The notes beneath the pieces are model-generated. The model did no database searches. It saw only the letters and a program-made list of their open reading frames with translations, and was not told the origin of the DNA. A DNA stretch of 46,703 bases from Cyanobacteriota bacterium. Lineage in GTDB: Bacteria; Acidobacteriota; Vicinamibacteria; Vicinamibacterales; UBA2999. Location: contig JAIEMQ010000049.1 in the NCBI GenBank assembly GCA_019752015.1, positions 1-46,703 of the forward strand, read 5' to 3'. Below are positions 42,199-46,703 of this stretch, piece by piece. Position numbers and translations under genes: made by a program. Numbering within the stretch: position 1 is the stretch's first letter; each line of letters begins with the position of its first letter.

Positions 42199-42542
42199 CT
42201 GATCGGTACACCAAGATCGTGCTGACCGTGATCGCCTGCGCGCTTGTCTATCTCTGCGCGGTGATGACGCCCTTCCCCGCCGCCCAGGCCCAGGGCACAA
42301 AGCGCGCGGGCGAAATGATCACCACTCCGATCGAAGCGGTGATCGTCGGATGGAAGCTGACCGAGCCGCTGCAAATCGCCACGAGCCGTCCGCTGCCGGT
42401 CCAGACCGAGCGCAGCACCGGCGCTGCCGATCGCGTCGTGATTGTCGGGTGGGAAGAAAACGCGGCGCGCGATCGCACCACGGCAATGGTTCCGATCATG
42501 ACCAACCGCGGGCAAGGCGTACCGGTCAAAACCTATCCATAG
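42195..42542 (+). CDS. Small membrane-anchored protein of unknown function
   Basis: A 115-residue protein beginning with GTG that overlaps the PQQ dehydrogenase stop. It has one N-terminal hydrophobic helix (IVLTVIACALVYLCAVMTPF), probably an uncleaved anchor or signal, followed by a short polar domain with two VIVGW repeats (AVIVGWKL and VVIVGWEE) that suggest an internal duplication. Coupling to the dehydrogenase suggests an accessory role, but nothing in the sequence names it. The same type of 'VIVGW' small protein is otherwise unknown to me. Confidence 0.65.
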   Translation: MTDRYTKIVLTVIACALVYLCAVMTPFPAAQAQGTKRAGEMITTPIEAVIVGWKLTEPLQIATSRPLPVQTERSTGAADRVVIVGWEENAARDRTTAMVPIMTNRGQGVPVKTYP

Positions 42543-42608
42543 GGCTTGCCCGCCGGAGCGCAGCGCGGAGGAGGGTACGGTGTTTGCTGATCGTCGAGTG
42601 GAGGAATC

Positions 42609-42854
42609 ATGACGACTCGACGGACCGAACCGACTCACGAAGCCGATCAGGCGCCCCGCGACGCCGCATCCGGTGTTGAAAGCCCGAGCGCCGATCGCAT
42701 GCAGGGCTCGAATGGCCCGCTGCATCAGCCGGATCCTGACGACACCAATCCGGCCGGCGATCAGGACATCGATACCGCCGGGACCGACGCCGACGATCAG
42801 AGCCCGACCAAAGCCATGGGTACGGGGATTGCTCCGCCTCGAACCAGAGGTTGA
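42609..42854 (+). CDS. Small acidic disordered protein
   Basis: An 81-residue polar protein with no hydrophobic core, rich in Asp, Pro, Ala and Thr (DPDDTNPAGDQDIDTAGTDADD). The ATG at 42609 has GGAGG 5 bases upstream (GGAGGAATC), which supports translation. The composition is that of an intrinsically disordered, possibly stress-related protein. It is the first of three tiny genes in a row, all of which are charged and of unknown function. Confidence 0.5.
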   Translation: MTTRRTEPTHEADQAPRDAASGVESPSADRMQGSNGPLHQPDPDDTNPAGDQDIDTAGTDADDQSPTKAMGTGIAPPRTRG

Positions 42855-42858
42855 GCTC

Positions 42859-43050
42859 ATGGCAGATCAAGACCCAAAACCAGACCGCCAGGACCGCAAC
42901 ATGGAAGAGCCGGGCGATACCAACGCCGGCGATATTGTCGGCCGCACCGGCGAGCAAATGCCGAGGCAGAGTCACGACGGTCTCGAGGCCGAGCATCGCG
43001 ATCGCGTGCGTGATGACGATGTGCCGGCAGAGGGCGAAGACCGTGAGTGA
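42859..43050 (+). CDS. Small charged disordered protein
   Basis: A 63-residue highly charged protein (MADQDPKPDRQDRN at the start, RDRVRDDDVPAEGEDRE at the end) with a centre reading TNAGDIVGRTGEQM. Start at 42859 lies 4 bases after the previous gene's stop; AGAGGTTGAG upstream is a possible ribosome site. No domain is recognised. It is too short for many gene finders but composition and position resemble its neighbour. Confidence 0.45.
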   Translation: MADQDPKPDRQDRNMEEPGDTNAGDIVGRTGEQMPRQSHDGLEAEHRDRVRDDDVPAEGEDRE

Positions 43051-43213
43051 CCGGGTCGTCCTCCACCTTCCGCCAATGCCGCAGCCGAAGGACTTCGGCC
43101 TGGATGCGGGCGTGAAGAACGACACGCCGGCAGCTGAGCGCTACTACAACGCGCTCAAAGTCTGGGAACGCGTGGTCAGCGACATCTCCAAGCGCATTGG
43201 GAGAAGGAAATAA
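43043..43213 (+). CDS. Very small hypothetical protein
   Basis: A 56-residue product starting at a GTG that overlaps the previous gene by 8 bases. The sequence has a hydrophobic start (VVLHLPPMPQPKDF) and a helical basic C-terminus (YNALKVWERVVSDISKRIGR). No known domain. Support comes from the overlap and the protein-like C-terminal helix; coding status is uncertain. Confidence 0.35.
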   Translation: MSDRVVLHLPPMPQPKDFGLDAGVKNDTPAAERYYNALKVWERVVSDISKRIGRRK

Positions 43214-43319
43214 CCAACAGTAGGCATATCGCGCCACCAGAGCTGATCCGCAGGACGCGAATACACCGGCAAACCTGGTCGGTACACCTTATGCAGTTTC
43301 GGAGAGTGGAGGGATTTCT

Positions 43320-44480
43320 ATGTTTTCGCGTACTTTGGTGCTGACGTTTGGCTCGCTGGCTCTCGCATCGACGAGCCTGATCACGTCACCCGCCACGGTT
43401 GAGGCGCAGGCCCGGATGCGGTTCCAGCGCATGGACGGAAACAACGACGGCGTGATCACCCGCGATGAGTGGCAAGGATCGCAGCGGTCGTTCGACGCCA
43501 ACGACTGGAACAACGACGGCCGGCTCTCGGGCGACGAACTGCGCCCCGGCGCGCAACGTAACTCCCGTTGGGAGCAGGCCGATCACACCCCGAGCTCGAC
43601 GGAGCGCAATTTGTCATGGACGCAAAGCGCGTTCTCGAATCTCGACCACAACCGCGATGGCCGCCTGACCTCGAATGAATGGCACTACGACCTCGAGACG
43701 TTCCGCCGCGTCGACCGCAATCGTGACAACGCATTGAACAGGACGGAATTTCTCGGCCAGGGTGTCGACGACGCCCGCGGCGACAACTTTGACGATATGG
43801 ACTACAACAACGACGGCTGGGTGTCGCGCACGGAATGGAATGGCGGCACCAGCGAATTCGACTGGCTGGACGCCAATCGCGACGGCCGCCTGACCCGTTA
43901 CGAGGTCGTCGGTTCGCAGACCGGCAGCCTCACCACTTACAACGAGTTCGAGAATCTCGACCATGACCGCAACGGGCGCCTGGCGCGCAGTGAGTGGCAC
44001 TGGTCGAACGCCAGCTTCAACCAGCGCGATACCAACGGCGACGGCATCCTGACGGCGCCGGAATTCGACGTCAGCGGCGGCGCGCCCGGCACGATCGGCG
44101 CGCTCGGCAGCCAGAACGTCGCCGGCGAAACGATCCGCGTCAATTCGCAGATGCGCTGGACCGACACCGGCATCACCGTTCGCCAGGGCGACGCGATCAA
44201 CTTCCAGTCGAGCGGCCAGGTGCAGCTGAGCGACAACGGCAGCGACATGGCCGGCGTGGCCGGCTCGGTCAGCCGCCGCACCGCGCCCGACGCGCCGATC
44301 AGCGGCGTCTACGCCGGCGCGTTGATCGGCCGCATCGGCGCGTATTCGCCGTTCGCCATCGGCGACCAGGCCACGATCACGGCGCCGGTCAGCGGCCGCC
44401 TGTATCTGGGCGTGAACGACGATTACCTGACGGACAACCGCGGCGAGTTCGTCGTGGCGCTCAGCGTCAATCGCCGTTAG
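43320..44480 (+). CDS. Secreted EF-hand protein with a C-terminal PA-IL-like lectin domain
   Basis: A 386-residue secreted protein. A signal peptide (about 1-30) is followed by eight EF-hand-type calcium loops between residues 38 and 250, for example DGNNDGVITRDE, DWNNDGRLSGDE, DYNNDGWVSRTE and DTNGDGILTAPE; one loop (DRNRDNALNRTE) has Asn in place of the central Gly. The C-terminal ~120 residues (from GETIRVNSQMRWTDTG) resemble the PA-IL/LecA galactose-binding fold, ending GALIGRIG, SGRLYLGVNDDYL and GEFVVALSV. Calcium-dependent sugar binding at the cell surface is the likely role. A strong terminator follows. Confidence 0.85.
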   Translation: MFSRTLVLTFGSLALASTSLITSPATVEAQARMRFQRMDGNNDGVITRDEWQGSQRSFDANDWNNDGRLSGDELRPGAQRNSRWEQADHTPSSTERNLSWTQSAFSNLDHNRDGRLTSNEWHYDLETFRRVDRNRDNALNRTEFLGQGVDDARGDNFDDMDYNNDGWVSRTEWNGGTSEFDWLDANRDGRLTRYEVVGSQTGSLTTYNEFENLDHDRNGRLARSEWHWSNASFNQRDTNGDGILTAPEFDVSGGAPGTIGALGSQNVAGETIRVNSQMRWTDTGITVRQGDAINFQSSGQVQLSDNGSDMAGVAGSVSRRTAPDAPISGVYAGALIGRIGAYSPFAIGDQATITAPVSGRLYLGVNDDYLTDNRGEFVVALSVNRR

Positions 44481-44575
44481 TCGCGCCGAAGCGCGACGGC
44501 GCGAAGGCGGATAGTTGCGCGACTGGAGGTGGCTGCCGGGTTCCGGCGGTCGGGGACTCCTCACAGCTCGCAAAC

Positions 44576-44608
44576 AAGGGCCACAAGTTTCCGCTTGTGG
44601 CCCTTTCT
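44576..44608 (+). terminator. Intrinsic terminator after the EF-hand gene
   Basis: Arms AAGGGCCACAAG (44576-44587) and CTTGTGGCCCTT (44594-44605) form a perfect 12-base stem with a 6-base loop, followed by T-rich TTTCTCT. It lies about 95 bases after the stop codon and just before the DUF1326 gene. Confidence 0.8.
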
Positions 44609-44657
44609 CTGTACGGTCATCCGGCCGCTATAATGCCGCCGGATAGGAGTCCACACC

Positions 44658-45131
44658 ATGGCGGCAGGAACGCAGTGGCAAATGCGCGGCACCGGTTACG
44701 AGTTCTGCAATTGCGATTTCGGCTGCGGCTGCAACTTCGGCGGCTTCCCGAACTCGGATGACGGCAGCTGTCACGCGCTGGTCGGGATGCACATCGCCAC
44801 CGGCACATGCGGCACCGTCATCCTCGACGGCGTGAAGTGCGCCGCCCTCGTCAAATGGCCGAAGGCCATCCACGAAGGCAACGGCAAGTGCGTCTTCGTC
44901 GTCGATCCCTCGACCACCGATGCGCAAATCGATGCGCTTGCAAAAATCTTTTCCGGCAGCCTCGGCGGGCTGCCGTGGGAATTGCTCGGACCGACCATGC
45001 AGGTCGTCGGCCTCGAGAAAGCCAAGATCACCATCGACGGTTCGGGCGTGAAGAGCACCTTCAAGATCGCAGGCATTGGCGAAGCGCGCGGCGAGACGCT
45101 CAGGAACAACAAGGACGCCGCCGCGGCGTAA
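44658..45131 (+). CDS. DUF1326 domain protein (Cys-rich)
   Basis: A 157-residue soluble protein of the DUF1326 family. The N-terminus carries the family Cys cluster (YEFCNCDFGCGCNFGGFP), a likely metal-binding site, followed by GSCHALVGMHI and VKWPKAIHEGNGKCVFVVD. The ATG at 44658 has GGATAGGAG upstream. It is convergent with the DUF2182 gene, and the two families are often neighbours, so they probably act in the same metal-related process. The exact metal and role are unknown. Confidence 0.88.
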   Translation: MAAGTQWQMRGTGYEFCNCDFGCGCNFGGFPNSDDGSCHALVGMHIATGTCGTVILDGVKCAALVKWPKAIHEGNGKCVFVVDPSTTDAQIDALAKIFSGSLGGLPWELLGPTMQVVGLEKAKITIDGSGVKSTFKIAGIGEARGETLRNNKDAAAA

Positions 45132-45135
45132 CCTG

Positions 45136-45155
45136 CCCCGAGCGAAGTCGAGGGG
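45136..45155. repeat. Short palindrome (REP-like) between two convergent genes
   Basis: The unit CCCCGAGCGAAGTCGAGGGG folds with one bulged base and fills the 24-base gap between two convergent stop codons. Very similar 'CGAGCGAAGTCGA' units are, to my knowledge, widely dispersed in bacteria of this type. It probably terminates transcription from both sides. Confidence 0.55.
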
Positions 45156-45935
45156 CTAGCGAAGCGCCATCCATCCGCTGAGGGCGAGCAGCAGCGCGGC
45201 GCCGACCCGCGCGCCCTGCCGCCCGAAGGGCGCGAGTTTTTCGATCGCCACCCACAGCGTCAGCGCGAGGATCACGGTCAGGTTCATCACGCCGCCTGCG
45301 AACAGCAGCAACATCAGCGCCCAGCAGCACCCGAGACAGTAGAGGCCGTGCGACGCGCCCATCCGGAACGCGCCGGCCATGCCTTCGCGCCACTTCGCCG
45401 ACAGTAGTGAGACCGGCGATCGACACGCGTCGAGGCAGACGTTCTTGAACGGCGTCAGCTGATAGACCCCGGCGAGAATCAAGAGTCCGGCGGCAAACCT
45501 GGAGTCCGACGGCTCCATCATCATCGTCAGCCACGACGTTGCCGCCAGCAGGCGTTGCAGAATCGTCGCGGCGACGCTGAACGCCGACCAGAGGACGAGA
45601 TAACCGGCGGCCATCGAGTAAATGCGCGCGCCGGCATTCCGCTGTCCGTCGCGGTTGCGCATCGCGCGCGCGTACAGGATCAGCAGCGGCGCCGCGGTCG
45701 GCATCATCATGCCGGCCATCATCGCCGCCCACATCGCCCAGAGCAGTACGAGACGCGGCGTGTCCCACGTGACCGTCATCATCCAGGCCGAGGCGCCGCT
45801 CATCGGGCCGTACATGTCGCGCGCCATGGCGACGACCCACAGCCAGCAAGTCAACGGCAGCACGATGAGGACGACGACAAGGCCGGCTCGCGGCCGCGCG
45901 AGGACGGTTTCAATGGCTGACGGAGGCCGTGGCAC
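45156..45935 (-). CDS. DUF2182 integral membrane protein
   Basis: A 259-residue protein with about seven transmembrane helices and the DUF2182 hallmarks: AMWAAMMAGMMMPTAAPLLI near residue 68 (a Met-rich helix), YQLTPFKNVCLDACRSP, and GASHGLYCLGCCWALMLLLF. The Met/Cys/His pattern suggests copper or another soft metal. It is convergent with its usual partner DUF1326, separated by a short palindrome. Its start is 31 bases from the tRNA-Arg fragment, so that tRNA's promoter must overlap the start of this gene. Confidence 0.9.
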   Translation of the reverse strand: MPRPPSAIETVLARPRAGLVVVLIVLPLTCWLWVVAMARDMYGPMSGASAWMMTVTWDTPRLVLLWAMWAAMMAGMMMPTAAPLLILYARAMRNRDGQRNAGARIYSMAAGYLVLWSAFSVAATILQRLLAATSWLTMMMEPSDSRFAAGLLILAGVYQLTPFKNVCLDACRSPVSLLSAKWREGMAGAFRMGASHGLYCLGCCWALMLLLFAGGVMNLTVILALTLWVAIEKLAPFGRQGARVGAALLLALSGWMALR

Positions 45936-45964
45936 CGTCAGATATGTTAGGATCGAAAGTCTGT

Positions 45965-46008
<44 letters not shown>

Positions 46009-46053
46009 CCCGTCCGTCCGCGAAGTCCGCTGATTTCCTAACAAATTTGAAGA

Positions 46054-46091
46054 TTTACGCTGCCAATAGCTAAGCGTAAAGTCAGCGTAAA
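46054..46091. repeat. Three copies of AGCGTAAA before the integrase gene
   Basis: The octamer occurs inverted at 46054-46061 (TTTACGCT) and direct at 46073-46080 and 46084-46091, the direct copies 11 bases apart. Position between the attachment site and the integrase start suggests arm-type integrase binding sites or an autoregulatory operator. Confidence 0.45.
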
Positions 46092-46099
46092 ATCGCGCG

Positions 46100-46630
46100 G
46101 TGATTTCCCTGACGAAACACCACGACCAACGCTACACCGGGTTCGACGGAAAGCTCTATTTGGAGTTGCGTCCGAACCTGAGTCCCTACTGGCAAGCCAG
46201 AACCAGTTTCCAATCTAAGCAGGCGACAAAGAGCACGAAGTGTTCGGACCTCCGAGCCGCGGCAGACGTTGCAGAAAACTGGTACCTCGACATTCGCTAT
46301 CGGCTGTCCAAGGGAGAACCAATCGACGTCCGTTACACGATGACCCGTGCATACCGCGAGTTCATGAAGTGGCAACGGTCGTTGATTGTGACCGGCGAGA
46401 GCAACGAAAAGAAGTGCAGGCGTTACGAGGCGACGTGGAACGTCGTCAAAGGGTTCTTCGGCGACCTCGCGGTGCAATCTGTCTCAACACCCAAACTCGA
46501 CGAGTTCAAATCATGGCGCGTATCGAACGCAAAGAAACCGCTCAGCGCGAAGACCATCCACGGCGACTACATTCTCGTCCGCCAAATCCTCAAACGAGCA
46601 GAAGTCACCGGGAACATGAAGGGAATTTAG
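46100..46630 (+). pseudogene. Truncated tyrosine integrase (N-terminal domain only)
   Basis: A 176-residue product starting with GTG. It has an N-terminal strand-rich arm-binding-like part (TGFDGKLYLELRPNLSPYWQ) and a SAM-like core-binding domain (about 80-176: RYTMTRAYREFMKWQ, YEATWNVVKGFFGDL, LSAKTIHGDYILVRQILKRA). It stops right after VTGNMKGI, where full integrases would go on to the catalytic domain with the R-K-HxxR-Y residues; none of that is present. An IS-like end lies 3 bases after the stop, so an insertion probably cut the gene. The rest may lie beyond the window, after the insertion. Confidence 0.8.
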
Positions 46631-46633
46631 GCC

Positions 46634-46703
46634 TGATCCGATTCAGTGGACGGTTTAGTTACGCTGTTTGAGTTCTTCGTCGTTCTTTCTTCGTTCTCAT
46701 GAT
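46634..46703. mobile_element. Probable end of an IS3-family-like insertion sequence
   Basis: The sequence from 46634, TGATCCGATTCAGTGGACGG, resembles terminal inverted repeats of IS3-type elements, which begin TGA and often contain AGTGGAC. It interrupts an integrase reading frame. Only 70 bases are in the window, so transposase, the other end and target duplication cannot be seen. Confidence 0.5.

Overview
This window looks like a GC-rich chromosome segment from a soil-type bacterium. Gene content (DUF5916 remnant, ECF sigma/TPR-CHAT unit, PQQ dehydrogenase, two-subunit molybdenum hydroxylase, several Tat or Sec signal peptides, short dispersed palindromes) suggests Acidobacteriota, perhaps class Vicinamibacteria. 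That assignment is inference; there is no rRNA or marker gene here to settle it.

Layout. (1) 1-4340: the end of an integrated element inserted at the 3' end of tRNA-Ser(CGA), with a tyrosine integrase, a small helix-turn-helix protein, a DUF932 protein and three unknown small proteins. (2) 4.5-8.1 kb, + strand: SGNH-hydrolase lipoprotein, acyltransferase-3 membrane protein, fasciclin protein, TRIC-type channel. (3) 8.0-13.75 kb, - strand: a two-subunit molybdenum hydroxylase with a class C beta-lactamase-like serine hydrolase, a small secreted protein, and a scrambled remnant of an aldo/keto reductase plus a HAD phosphatase module. (4) 13.8-26.9 kb, - strand: a tightly overlapped 14-gene operon ending in a wrecked fifteenth gene. 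(5) 27-31 kb, + strand: ECF sigma factor, membrane-anchored TPR protein and secreted TPR-CHAT protein. (6) 31-45.9 kb: mixed housekeeping and envelope genes (flavin amine oxidase, GT-C glycosyltransferase, BON protein, amidase, TMEM175-like channel, DUF4230, TadA, TPR protein, PQQ dehydrogenase, EF-hand/lectin protein, DUF1326, DUF2182). (7) 45.97-46.7 kb: the 5' half of a tRNA-Arg(ACG), an integrase cut short after its N-terminal domain, and what looks like an IS end.

The most interesting system is the operon in (4). It encodes a full set of free-standing acyl-chain enzymes (acyltransferase, ketosynthase, FabG-like reductase, FabZ-like dehydratase, one acyl carrier protein and two FabI-like reductases), plus the parts of a beta-branching cassette (HMG-CoA synthase-like enzyme and two enoyl-CoA hydratase-like proteins), plus a PLP-dependent alpha-oxoamine synthase and a further SDR that could release the chain as an amino-ketone or amino-alcohol. 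An NTF2-like protein and a large FAD sugar-lactone-oxidase-like enzyme follow. Catalytic residues are present in the ketosynthase, acyltransferase, HMG-CoA synthase-like enzyme, carrier protein and oxoamine synthase. The combination reads as a compact dissociated pathway for a branched, amino-terminated lipid or polyketide; sphingoid-base-like and prodiginine-like chemistry are the nearest known analogies. The product cannot be read from the sequence.

The window also shows decay: three gene remnants (8.0-9.0 kb, 13.8-14.4 kb, 35.06-35.29 kb), a truncated integrase, and three short palindromic repeats, one lying inside a coding region.
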